Positions 23,401-35,900 of a stretch of 64,000 nt of DNA are shown here, piece after piece. The notes below the pieces were generated by a model. That model worked only from the letters and a program-made list of their open reading frames with translations, was not told the DNA's origin and did not search any database. The DNA is from Larus michahellis (taxonomy: Eukaryota > Chordata > Aves > Charadriiformes > Laridae): the NCBI RefSeq assembly GCF_964199755.1, contig NC_133906.1, positions 3,906,001-3,970,000 on the forward strand. Direction: 5' to 3'. Made by a program: the position numbers and the translations under genes. How positions within the stretch are numbered: position 1 is the first letter of the stretch; the number at the start of each line of letters is the position of its first letter.

Positions 23401-26400
23401 AACGTGAATGAGAAGCCGGCGGCGAAGGCTGGCGCGGGATGCGGCCCCGCCGCACCCGGCACGCCTTTAGATTCAAGATTTAAAGGAAAAAGAAAAGGCC
23501 CGGGCTGACGTTTTACAAAGACCAAGTTCAGCTCCGCATCTCAGCCCTGCCACCGTTTGCTCCCATCACCTTCCGCACCTCCAGCCTTGGGTCATTTCAA
23601 TAAGCAAATAAGCTTATTTTTAACCAAATAACCAAATTATTAACCAAATTTTATTTTAACCGAAGCAAATAAGCATTTCAACCAAAAAATCAACTCGAGA
23701 AGGAGTTTCTACGTTTTATACCCTCGGTGGTAAAGGGAAAGACAACTTTTAGAAGGGCTGTGGGCCATTATCTTCTGTCTCTACCCAGTTTGCACACAAA
23801 GGGGCAACTCCACGCCAAGGATTTTAGAAACGCCTCTGCCACGTAGCCTGGACAGGCAGGGAGGGAGGGGATGCTTTGCCGTTAGTGCCTTTTGACAGCA
23901 GAGCCACCTCAGAACAACCCTGAGCCGCTACCCAGGAGGACGGGACTTAAGCCTTAGCGCCGTGACGTTCAGTCCCAACCTTGCGGGAGGAACGCGGCGA
24001 ATAAATCAGGCAGCCACAGAGCGCCGGGCTACGGCCCGCGCTTAAAGCCCTGCAAGCACGAAGCCATATAAATATATAAACATGCAAATCGCTTGCAGGA
24101 TGCTCACACAAGTCACCCACGTGGCAGGATGGCCAACAGCCCTGCTGATACTCACACGTGGGAGACGAGAGGGAAAGGCCGTGCAGAAGGTCGACAAGTA
24201 AAGCTGTAACTTCTAAATGAAAAATGCATCCCCCGAGCCTCGCAGGGAACCGCAGGGGAAGGATGCTCAGCGTCAGGCGGGTCAGAGCAGCCAGGAGCAG
24301 CGGAGGCGGAGAGCTTTGTTCTCTTTCCATAGCCCTCTTTGTCCCCAGGCGCCCTGCCACGCTCCCCCGGCACAGTACGGGGAACAGCGGAAGGCAGCAG
24401 CTCCGCACTCCCGCGCCTTGAACATAAGAAGAGCGGGCGACGATTCGGTGTTCAGCGATTCGGGTGCTTTGCAGCCATGGTTGGTCCCCAGCAGCTTTGC
24501 GCACTGCCAGGCTGGAAAGATGCTGGGTGCCGGCGCTCAGTCCCTAAAGCTCCCGGATTCCACTGCATACCAAAAGGCGTAGGGAAGGCTCACTTATCTG
24601 TCAACTCCAGACGGAATTTAGGTTTTAGCGCGCTGAAGTTTCTCCCCGGACACAAACAGACGGCGCGTGGAGGAAGAAAAGTCAACCCAAACCATACGTT
24701 GTCAGCTTTCACACCGGGGGCTGACCGTGCCCCGAGACAGACGAAGGGCCAGGGAGACCCGCGCAGACCCAACACGTCTCTGCAATCGCTCCGCTGCTTG
24801 CCTGGACTCTGAAAATGCACGGAGGCGTAGGAAATGAGCTGAAAACACCCAACAAAGGCGTAAATACAGTGAAAGCAGAAATGCTGAATTCCCCCACCGA
24901 GCATTTGAAACACTCAATCACAACACGCGCAACAGAGCCTTCCTGCACGGCCCTGAAAAAAGAACCCAAAATAGTGCTTTTGCTGCCGGGTGCCTTACGC
25001 CCACCGCGTTTTTAGCTTGTGACCATTGAGCTGTGCTTTGTAAGCCCCACAGATCAGATACCACACTGGAAGACATGAACTGCGCCATGCCATGCCAGCC
25101 AGTGGAGATGGCACCAGGAACTAGAGACGTTAATCCCGCAAATACAGAAGCATCAGTCCCCTGCAGTGACCCAGGACCTGGGTGGGTGGGTTTTAGTCGA
25201 GAGACCTGAAGACTGGCACTACTGAGACGCAGGTGTGGCATAACCCCATCTTTTTAGCAGGAAGTATTTGCTATTTAATAGCTGCTGGCCTTCCTGGAAA
25301 AAGGTGAAGGTCTCTATCCGGAGCCTGGATGAAGACAACACGTCCACCCTGCAGCATTCGGGAGAGAATAGTTGCGAGGAACGATCTGAAGTCCCTCAAT
25401 GGCAAGCGAGAGCTCAGGGAGATGTGTCAGCCCAGCTCCGCTGGAGTTTTACCCTGCCATGACCAGGGGAGGCCTCTTCTGGCCACCAGGAACTCCTGCC
25501 TTGGAGAATGAAGACTGAAAAAGCACAGCGCAAACATAAACAAACAAAGTAACAGAATGGAATACAAAATAAATAGGAAACACAAATAATAGGATACCAA
25601 GCGCAGCAGCTTTCATTCTGTAGCATAAGAGGGACAACAAACTGGACGGCCTCCTGTGGACTGGAAGGGGAGGGAGCCGGGCAGGGCAGAGGTGGCCAGG
25701 AAAGGCCAAAAGCCACCACCAGCCAGCCCAGCACTGCAGACAGGCCATCCCAGCTCCAGAGAAAGCTGGGGTAACTCCCAAGAGCTTCTGCATCCGATAG
25801 TTCTTCTGGACTTCTTGGGAACAAAGGGAAGAGCAGCGTCTCCTCCAGCTCTAGACCACAGACATGTCTCAGGCCCACCAAAGGGAGAAGCAGCATGCTA
25901 CAACCCTTGCTCTGATGTGCACCGTTACTTCGTAAGAAGAAAAAAAGCTAACAAAGCCTCTTATTCAGCAGCCAGGGTGGGTTTCAGGGTTTGCAAAGGT
26001 TTTTCTCCACTGAAACACCTCCTGAGTTTCAATGGGATTTGGGAACTGAAACCTCAGATTCCTCAGAAAGCTCCCGCAGGCTCGTTAAATAAATCTCAGT
26101 GCTTTATCAGCAGAGGAACGAGGAAAATGACGTCACAGAAAGCGATGGACCTCTCTAGCTAAAGGAGAGACAAGTGGACCAGTTTGATACGCTGTGTATC
26201 ACCACCTGATACACCAACTCTGGTGGCCAGGGTCCCTCAGCCGGTGCATGTCCCCACCCCACGTCCCCCAGCCTGGCCACCCCTGCTCTGGCGTCCTGCC
26301 TGTCCTCCGCAGGAAGGATGCCCATGGGCTCTCCCTGGTCCCACCACCCAGGAGCGTCGCAGCTCTTCTCTGAGAGCATGCCGCAGCTGCTCGAACGCTT

Positions 26401-29400
26401 CTGAAGGGAGGCAAGAACAGACAAACCCCTGCAGACAGCCCTACACAAACCGGTGGGAAATTCCACTTCCCAGCCTTTGCGCTGCATTAAATCCTAAGGC
26501 TCGGCTTGTTGGATTTATATTCCTCCATGGTTTCATTTTTCCCTAAAAAGAAAAAAAAAATAAATCACAAGCTGTTAAGCTTCAAAACTTAATATTTCCT
26601 TAACTTGGAGCTTTTCAGCTCGACAGCTCTTAAACATAAACCTCTTTGACTGAAGTCTCCTGAATTAGGCTGTCTCCAGCAAGTCACCATCTCAACCCCC
26701 GTCTGCGAAAGCCTCCTTCTCCCGGGGATGACCGATCCCTTCCCACACCACCACTGTGGGCTCCTGCCCACTGCCCCTGCACCCCTCCGGGTGCCACCTC
26801 ACAGGCAGGACCTCACCTGGAAGCTGCACCACCACACACGTCCCCGCAGCTGGCATGTGCCACCCCTGGGGCACTTCAGGGTTGATGCACACATAGCTGC
26901 AGGCACTGCACAACTGGTGACGTCCCGGACCTCTCAATGCCCCCCATCATTGTCCTCAGTGACGGCACAACTCAACAAGCAACTCGGAGCAACTCAAAGT
27001 GGGCCTCAAGGCAGACGCAGGAGAGCTCTTCCAGAAAACAACGCTGAAAAAAGTATGTTTCTACTGATCCTTCTGAAAAGGAGCTGTAGGTCACACCACA
27101 CTTCAGAGCAAGAACTCAAAAAGTCTGACAGATGGGTGGGTCATCTTCTTTGCCGTTTACACAAAAAAAATATACCCAAACATGGCCTTTTTATGGAAAA
27201 CCAATGTCACAGGGCAGCAAAGGGATATCTCTGGAGGACCCATTTTCCTGGGGCACGCACGAGCATCTCACAGCCCTACAAGGGAATGCTCCGTCCACTT
27301 GGAGCCCAGAAGGGCTGGGCTTCTACCATCAGCATTCTTCACCATGACTGAAATGAGGGCACCAGCCTCTGACATGCTCTCGGGGACGCTTTACCAGGCA
27401 ACACAGAAGAGATAACGGGATTCATGCAGGAGCACCGCATCTGCAAAGGGGTTCAAACTTCCTCTAGAGAGCGCAAGACTGACAAGGGAAAGACAGGGCT
27501 GTTCCCAACAGCAGGAGGTAGAACAGACCAGAAGTGGAACCGACAAGGATTAGAAGTATAAGAGAGCAGAAGCCTAAGGAGCGGTGACGAACCAAGTTCA
27601 CAAGGAGAAGGTTATGGCAAGATGTAGAACTGGGAATGAGGTGGAAGGGACTATCTAGAACTATAAAGCCAGAGGGAACAAGCAGAAGCATCTCTCCTGG
27701 TTTGAGACCGTAAAAAAAGAAGTCAAGTCTCCAAATCTCCCTGTCCTTCTGTGGTCTCTGGAGGTCGCAAGGGCTGGGCCCCCTTCACTATGGTGATCCC
27801 ATGCCATGCTACTGCCCTCAGGTATGCGGGGGGTCATGTCATTAAAACCTATTTCCATGTGAAGAATTTGAGGAAAATGCTTATAACTATGGGAAAGAGT
27901 TAAGGGGCAGGGAAGAATGTCCTAAAGGCCAGAGGCGGCCTTACTACTAAACTGAAAGCTCTACCTATTAGCTGTAGTTGTCCGCCGTTCTCAGTGCCCA
28001 CACACGTTCCTTTACATAGAGGTAACGGCTAAAGCAGCAGGTTATTACGGGAAGCAACACTCAAAGCAACACTGCGATAACATATACTGCCTCAACACAG
28101 CGCGATCTGTGTCACCAGAAGCCTCTCATCAAGGGCATTCTTGGGCAAGCGTCACAATCACAAGCTTTGGGACGAATGTAAGGAGTAACGGGGAAAAGTT
28201 ACACGAACCAGGCACGGATAAAGGTGACTATGGCAGTGAAACGCCAAGTACTTCAACAAGCTACCATATGCCTTCAACTCTCCCTGCAGGTATTTCTCAT
28301 GGGGGGGGGGGGGGGGGGAAAAAAATCAATTAAAAAAACCTGAGGCTTAATTTGAAAACAGCTTTGAAAACGTGTATCCTCATTCAAGAGGAACTAATTT
28401 CCTCTGAAATACCAAGTAAGCCAACAGAATTGGACTGGGCTCGGCAGGCTTACAGCCCCAGCAATTAATTGAAGGGCTCTTCAGTAAGACCGCAGGACCC
28501 TTCTAACGAAATTCCCCTTTTCCCTTTAAGGCCCTCCTGGCTCGGTCAGGGCCAGCTGGCAGGAGCGGTGGAAGGGGAGAAGAAAGTTTCTTCAGAAAGT
28601 AAGGAACAGAGCGAACATCATCCCCATGCACCTGACCACAGGCCATGCACGCATACAATTACAAGAGCCCAGCGGTCTCCACCACACACTTATCCCACCT
28701 TAATTAACGTTGAATATATTTCCTTAGTTTATTGGGTCCAAATAAGGTATGGCTTAAAATCCACTTGCAAAAGACAACCCAACTGAAGACAGCCACTGAA
28801 GAGATGATCCAACACAACACAGAATTGCTCCCAAAAGTGTAAATGCCGATAAAAACCAACCAGCAAGCAGACAGTAGGGGATTCCCTCTGCTGTCTCCAA
28901 GGGGAAGGACAAGCCAGGCCCTTTCAGACACACCTCGAAGTCCTGTACCCCTTCTCCTGCGCCCACAATCACACGAGCCCAGCTCTCCTCGTTCAGATTC
29001 CGAGAGCCAGGACTCCCTGACAAAGCAACCCTTAATAAATACCAGATCACAAAACCTCCAAACCTCACTCAACGCAACCAACTGCGCTCGCCGCTGCTTG
29101 CCAGGACCTGCCGACAAGGCCAGGGAAGAAAGGCGCTCCATCTGACGCCTCGCTCCAAACCACCCAATTCACGTGCAGCTTTTTTCTATGACATTTCCCT
29201 AAGCAGGATCCAGTCTTTACCACCCCTTTGGGAAAACGGCAAGAGGAATAAGGATCTGTGTGCTTGTTCCACGGGGAAAGAGGGAAGGAGAAGTTGGGAG
29301 AGTTTGGCTGCTTGTCATTAATGGCACTTTGGAAGGAGATAGGACATAGCTTGGGGTATCTGGGTAAGATTTCTAGAGGAGAGGACAGCGAGCGTGTTCC

Positions 29401-32400
29401 AGCATGAACTTAGCCCCTGAGGGACTGTCTGGGTGGCAAGAAGCCCAGAACCACCACCCATCCTGGCCCTGTTTTCCATTACCTCAGCCCACACACACTC
29501 CCTCCCACCCTCCTGCCAGCCACGCTCCAGTCGCTCCTCTCCGAAGGCTGAACAATTGCCGAGCACAGGCAAAGGAACAGAGCCCCGTACCCACCATCGC
29601 GCTTGGGCTTGAGACACCATTTTGGCAAGACAGTTTGATTCACAGGAGCAAGCAGAACCCTGGGACACACCTAAGGTGGCCAACAAGCGCTTTTCTTGAA
29701 CACCCCAAGGAGTAAGACACAGACCAAGACCTCCTGAAGCTGGAAAAGGCTGTTTTACTGCAGGACAGTATCCTTATATTATCATTTCCTCTGAAACCAG
29801 ACGTCCAGAAACACCGGAGACTTGGGAGGCAAAACAGATCCACGTGGAGCAGCCAGATCCGCAGCCAACACCACACAGAGGATAGTGTTGCTGCACACCC
29901 TGCCTTCCCCATGGCCTCTGCTGGGGAACACCACCCCGTACCTGCTCATTGTAAGGAAGGAAACACTTTTGGGAAGAAACGAAGCATGAGAAAAGCAAGG
30001 AACACAAGGATCCTGCAACAGGAAAGGCAGGAGGGGCAGAAATTCCTGAAGAAAGGAGAGGACAGCCACCTGGAGAAGTGTTTTATCATTCTGTAAAGGG
30101 AAGGAGGGTTTTTTCCCCATGGTGAAGCCTGTATTTGCATCAATGCACTTGGGTTACGTACCTCCGTGTTCTTCAATAAGCCATCCTCAAGGACCAGGAT
30201 CACACAACCCTCAACACAGCTATCAAACATCAGACTTTGGTGCAATCGTGTCATTATTATCATGGTCGAAAACACGTTTAATCTCTGCACAAAGTCAAGA
30301 ACAGTATCTCAATAGCCCACATCTGGTATTTGGGATCTTCTCTTCAACAGGTATTTTCACATCTGAGCTTAAACTAAGATTTTTTTTAATTCAACCTTTG
30401 AGGCAGCGGCTCAAAGAACTCGCGGTGAAGAACTGACAGCTGCATGTGAACGTCCCAGAGGACACGGCTGCACAGCCCAGCAGCCCCATGGAACCATCGG
30501 CTGGCCAGTCCCAACAGGAGCGGAGCGTCCGGAGCAGGAGCGGGCGAGCTCTGGTGCTGGGAGGGATGGGGCAGAGCGCCACGCAGCCGGGAGCGGGGCA
30601 GGGGACAGCCACACTGACCCCTGCTCACAGCCAGAGCTGCAAACCAGCAGAAAACAGAGAGGAAGCTAACCAAGTTATCATTTTTATGCCACGACGCAGA
30701 CGCCTCGCCACGCTTAACGGCAGCCTGACGCGTTTGACTTAACGTTATACCTACGCACAGGAATACGTTTTCCTTCAGAACTGCCCACGTAGGCTCCGTC
30801 TTCCCCCTGCCACCCTTCTGCCCAGCACGGCTGCGCCCCGCAGACCCGCTTCCCTCCGTGACCTATCGGCAGACAACACCCTGGCCTTTCTTAAACGTTT
30901 AATACTCCGAATATTTTATTGGCTGGATAGCTTCTTACTGAAATTACTGTACAATTTTCACTTGTTTCAGCCAAAATTGAGGGCAATTTTGCTTAAATAA
31001 GCCTGTCTGTGCCATTAGCTCTATTTCACCAGGGAAATTTGCTCTCACTTGTGCACATGACATCATCTATTGACATAACCCCACCGAAACAGGCATTTCA
31101 AACCCTTATACCCTGCCATTTCACATGCTGCAATTACGCTCAAGCTTAAATGAATTTTTGACACTAGGCTTGCACTGTGTTTTGCTTCTCTACCATGCAC
31201 TTTGCTTAGCTTTGTTTTTCCAAAACGAAATATTTGCTTCTGGAGACTTTGTATTGATTTCCACCGTGCCCAGAATCTCCACTATAGAAACGAAGGTTTT
31301 TATACCAGCAAACCTTGAAAAATATTTCCTGTGACAGTCTTAGAAACCAAATTATACATTCTGCTTCTAGAACAACTTGGAAAAAAGGAACCTCCAGTAA
31401 AAACTAAGAGAGCCCGTGCCCAATTAGCACAACGCAAAGTTTTTTACCATGTCTTGCGAAGGTAACTGCTGTAGGACCTCAGCTGCCCAAGTGGGAAAAA
31501 AACCTCAACCTGGTAAAAGGCTGCTTTAATGCCCTTCTGTTCTCAAAGTGAGATTTTTCGGCTGTGAAAAACAGAAACCAGTTGCATTAACTCTCACGCA
31601 CAGCAAGGATTAAATCAGTTTAATAGTTACCATACAACCGCTTAAATGTTTTAAGCATCCTTTCTGTCTTCATACCATTACTGCAGTGACTACACAGAGA
31701 TACAGCATTCAAGCATTTGAAGCGATAACAGCATTGAGACAAGAGCTTTGCGGAAGAGTTCAGTGCCAGGCGTGATATCCACCTTTTCCTTCCCCTCCAC
31801 CTGAAAGAGCCCTTACACCTGGCCATTTCTACTTCGTATGACAACTAACAGTGGTCCAAAAAAGTTATTTTAACTCAGCCCCTTAGTATCATCAATACCC
31901 GACAACCAGAAAAGACCCAGGGAACTGTGCTAAGGACTACCTGCTTGTCTGAGCTTTTGGGATTTGCTGGAGATTAGCTCCTCATCATTCCCAGGAATGT
32001 ATCCGCTGGCATCGATCTCCCTCTGTAAACTCTCCAGGCACACCCTTCAGGCGTTCAAGCAAATTCTCTTCTCCACAAAACCCTCACGGGAGTCATTACG
32101 CGAGACAACCTCAGAGACTGCAGCCCCTCAGAAGCAACAGCACAGCCAGCAATTCCCAAATCAAAAGTATTACATTTTACAAGCGGAGTCACAAGCCCTA
32201 CAAACTCAGTTGTGAAGAGAGAAACCATAAACCAAAGAGCAGTGAAGCAGGTCAGAAATCGAGATGCAGGAAAGGCTGTTTTAGGCAATTATATCATTAG
32301 TGGTCACTTCCAGACAAGACTAAAGCCCCGCTTACCACTTAAGTCTTCTCACCACTCATCTGCCCCGTAGCTGTAACGCTCATGGAACTGGACTAAAGCT

Positions 32401-32534
32401 GACAACATAAATGAGACTATCTGATGTGTACCTGGTAGAGAGGAGCAGCTAAAATACTCAGCAGTCGTTCCTATGAGAACTTTAAAGCCCTGTTATCTTC
32501 CGGCTTCAGTATGCAGACTACCCCCCAACCCCAT
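20450..32534. other. Intergenic spacer between FGF18 and NPM1
   Basis: About 12 kb separating the NPM1 3' end from the FGF18 promoter. I see no exon, RNA gene, or CR1 copy. Only simple runs (28301) stand out. The segment at 25400-25900 has LTR-like composition, but no terminal repeat, tract or primer site could be shown. The human spacer is of similar order of size. Confidence 0.7.
28301..28318. repeat. G18 homopolymer
   Basis: Uninterrupted run of 18 G followed by A-rich sequence, in the spacer between FGF18 and NPM1. Confidence 0.9.
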
Positions 32535-32556
32535 GAAAAAAAAGAAACGATAGTAC

Positions 32557-32562
32557 TTTATT
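32557..32562 (-). terminator. NPM1: NPM1 polyadenylation signal AATAAA (distal)
   Basis: The sense sequence TTTTAATAAAGTA is the last AATAAA before sequence unlike NPM1 3'UTR. Cleavage would be expected about 10-30 nt downstream, near 32535-32545. A second AATAAA lies at 32580-32575, so two closely spaced sites are possible. Confidence 0.8.
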
Positions 32563-32574
32563 AAAATACTAAAT

Positions 32575-32580
32575 TTTATT
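32575..32580 (-). terminator. NPM1: NPM1 polyadenylation signal AATAAA (proximal)
   Basis: AATAAA following an A-rich stretch in the sense strand, 18 nt upstream of the distal signal. Either could direct cleavage. Confidence 0.6.
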
Positions 32581-32875
32581 TTTTTTTCCACGTACATTTA
32601 GTCTCCCCACCATTTCCATTTGTCTGACCACCACCACCACCACCATGCCTTATCAAAACATTCCATACATACTTAAAATGAAGCTGAGGGTGGAGTCCTG
32701 TCTTTAAAAACTAAACAGGCATTTTGGACAACACATTCTTGGCAAAGTAATCTGGATGACATTTATCAGACATGGTAGGGAAAGCTCTTTCAGCATTTGT
32801 AAAAAGGACAGCCAAATAATGGTTACAGAAGTAAGACTGCAGATTTTAATGAACTGCTTAAACTGTTTTCTTTTC

Positions 32876-32914
32876 TTACAGAGTCTGTCTCCACTGCCAG
32901 AGAGCTTGAATGAC
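32876..32914 (-). CDS. NPM1: NPM1 coding exon 11 (C-terminus and stop)
   Basis: 39 nt encoding [12 protein letters not shown] and TAA (32878-32876). The two tryptophans hold the C-terminal fold and nucleolar localisation. The corresponding human exon is the one frameshifted in NPM1-mutated leukaemia (established knowledge). Here it is intact. Acceptor ttccag at 32915. Confidence 0.98.
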   Translation of the reverse strand, partial: VIQALWQWRQTL

Positions 32915-35900
32915 CTGGAAGTGTACACAAAAAGTTAGAAATTGCGATCCATTTTTCTAATTATTTTCAGTTTACTATCTCCACTTACTCCACAAAATAT
33001 TGACATTAAATTACAACCAAAAAAAAAAAATAAATGCATTTCTTTCCGAGAAAATCAAGTCGAAAGCAAGACATTTAGGTCCTTTCTGCTAGAAGACTTA
33101 TTCGCTGTAAGTCACAAGAGTAAGAATTCAGTGAAGGTAAGCGAGAGGATGGGTGTGGACCAGCTAGGCAAATATTGGCTGAACTCTGCCTACCCTGGCT
33201 AATGTCAGACCAACTCCAGTAGCTGAGGCTAACTGCTTTTAAACATTCTTTCAAGAACCTATCAATTTGTCTATCAGACAAGTTTACTCTGAACCGCTGA
33301 AGGAAGCAGGAAAGCGTAAGGAATTCTGTCACTGGAAGAAAGTTCTAACTTAGAGGAATTTTGATAGGGAAATCTAAGACGCATTTTAGCCTAGTATACG
33401 TCGAGTAATAACTAACTCAGAAACTCGCTTCCTGATACCACCTTTTGGCTTGCCCTCTTGTAAGAGTTCAGTTGACTTTGGGAGAAAATGTAGCATGAAA
33501 GCCATAATCTCAATCGCAAAACAGTTCCCCCTCCCAGACACCCTCCCCAACAAAAGGCTGAACAGCAGACTGGCCTAGGTGGCCAAATTCAGCAGCAAGG
33601 AAAACCACAGCTCATTTCCTTAGCCAATATGGTGCCAAAAGGAAAATTCTGTGGGTTTAGTAAGCAAGAGATAATTTACCAACCATATAAAAGCTGGAAA
33701 AATGTAATAAAATATTAGCTTTCCCATCTTAGCCAACTAAACCCTTAAAACCGTTCCCATTTATTTAATTTGAAGTATTGTTCGTGGTTTGTAACCCTTT
33801 GAAACAGTCCAAAGCTTGTAAAGATTAAGAAGTGGAAAAGAATCCCTAAGTCAGGTTATAAAAGTTTTTGGACCTTATCAAGTTCCAATAAATTCAGTTA
33901 CCTTCTGGTCCTCCGTCCTGAAGCAATTCTTAACATAGTTGGCAAATTTGGGTTCCAGCTTAGGAAGGGAAGAACCCTATTTTGAAAAAAGCAAGCAGGT
34001 CATTTAATGACTCCAATAAATTACTTATTAAACTTAAACCCTTTGCAACACACATGGAGATTTACTGAACTTACCTTGCAACATCCCAAACCAATCTGCT
34101 TTTAAACCATTTTTAAAAATTTGCTTCTCTACAGTACCCAGGTATTTCTTCCAGAAGTGCCTCCACACCGAAATGGCTGTACAAGCATATCTGCTCATGC
34201 TCAAAAAGATAACCGCAAGCGCTCAGCACGTAAGATAACCTTGTTTGTACTCAACATGGGCAGGCTATTCAGATAAACTGAAACTAATTCCACGTTTACG
34301 GATTCTTACTACAGCGTGCAGCTTGAGACGTTACCTTTGTAGGTAGGTTTTTTGACTTCATCTTTTTAAAGCGAAAAAACCAACCTGATCTCCCACCTAC
34401 CCTTTAAAACTCATTCTAGTACACCAGATCTAGGAATTTAACGAGCTGTTCTAGAGATGTTTGCTTGTATCTCTGGAATTGTATTTGATACGTACTCAAA
34501 GATACAAAGCAGATTGAGCAATTCATGGATCTAGGTTTATCTTCATGTCTTCTATCTCCAGGCAAAATAATACAGCACGCTATTTTAAAGAGACATTGAT
34601 TTACTTTCACATGCCTCGTGAGTAATATTCTTCTCGTTTTTCAGGTACATCAGCTGAAATCTACCTTGCCAATTATGACGGTACACTTAGCTGCTACTGG
34701 GCACATCGCAGAAGACAGCAATTTCATGTTCAAAGGAAACAAAGCTACATTAGGAATATCTGAAACTGCAGAACTGCAACCAAAAAGCTGGGATTTGGAC
34801 AATGTCTTACCCCTCGATTCTGTGAGGCAGAGATGCTTTTCTGTTGGCTCGCTGACACCTACTTACTACACAATACAGCGGTTCCACTTTCCGACACCAC
34901 AGTAACTTGCTGGCTGTCAGCTAGGAGTACTACTGTATATGGCAACTCACAAACCTTTTGCCTTACTCGGGTACGGTCTAGCACCACCTTGGCAAACACT
35001 GAATTAAGGTGCCTGCTATTGCTTCCACACAATTGTGCTCAGACAGCATTTTGCAGTAAAAACTCTTCAGCAACAGAAAGTATATGCTAAGGCTGCTTGC
35101 CAGTTAACCTGGTCTGCATGCTTCCCTCCATAGGGACATCTGTCCGCGAGCGGCTCGGCCACTTCTGCTGACACTGCAGCAACACCACTGATTGTGGCTC
35201 CTCTGAGTCATGCAAAAAACCACCGAGCACCCACCGGATCCAAGAGGTTAATCTGACCTAGTAGAACGATACCATCCGTCGCTGTCAAGTTCACCATTTA
35301 GGGATACGCATTTTGATCCTGATCACAACCTGTCATTGCTCACTCTGCATCCACTCTGTATCGAAACACTTTTTCTTACTTTGCATTCCTGGGACAAAAC
35401 TGCCTCGAAACATCAAGAATCTAAGTAGAAGATAATTCTAATTCTTTAGATGACTTGATGGCCAGCATAAGAGGGAAAGTTTACCATCTCAGATCAAACT
35501 AAAAAAACCCTAGAATTCTTCATAACATCTACATCAGTGTAGGCTTTAGCCAAAAACAACTCTCCAATAAAGAATCTGGTTCAGTCACAAATGATGTACA
35601 GGCACACTCTGGAGAGACAGTGAAGTAAAACCAGAACCGGCATCACCTCGATGTCAGGTCGTCACCACCACCTATTCCACAGCACAGGTGTGCACTGAAG
35701 CACCCCGGCTAGCACACAGGTTTCCAAACCTGGCTAAAGGGTAAAGAATTGCTATTATCAGCTACATTTTTACCCATCCAGCCTAGAACTGAAACACCGT
35801 TTTCTTTTTTATATTTAAATACCAGCAAAGAATAATACTCATATGCATAACCATGGATTGTTAGTCAAAGCTGATAGCAACCAAAAGCCAAGTGACTGCT

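Larger units (their letters stand above)
32535..32875 (-). other. NPM1: NPM1 3'UTR
   Basis: The sequence after the stop codon reads as a normal 3'UTR of about 340 nt. From memory it strongly resembles the mammalian NPM1 3'UTR, including blocks such as GGCTGTCCTTTTTACAAATG, AAGAATGTGTTGTCC and ATGCCTGTTTAGTTTTTAA. A (GGT)6 repeat on the sense strand (32645-32628) interrupts the matching section. The exact cleavage site is inferred. Confidence 0.85.

Noticed and set aside
25400..25912. Possible LTR-like or unknown repeat segment (160-aa minus frame)
   Set aside because: Composition suggests an old insertion, but I could not show terminal repeats, a target duplication or a known family.
20500..32500. 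Short open frames in the FGF18-NPM1 spacer (up to about 230 aa)
   Set aside because: None has a domain, consistent splice signals or a promoter. They fit chance frames.
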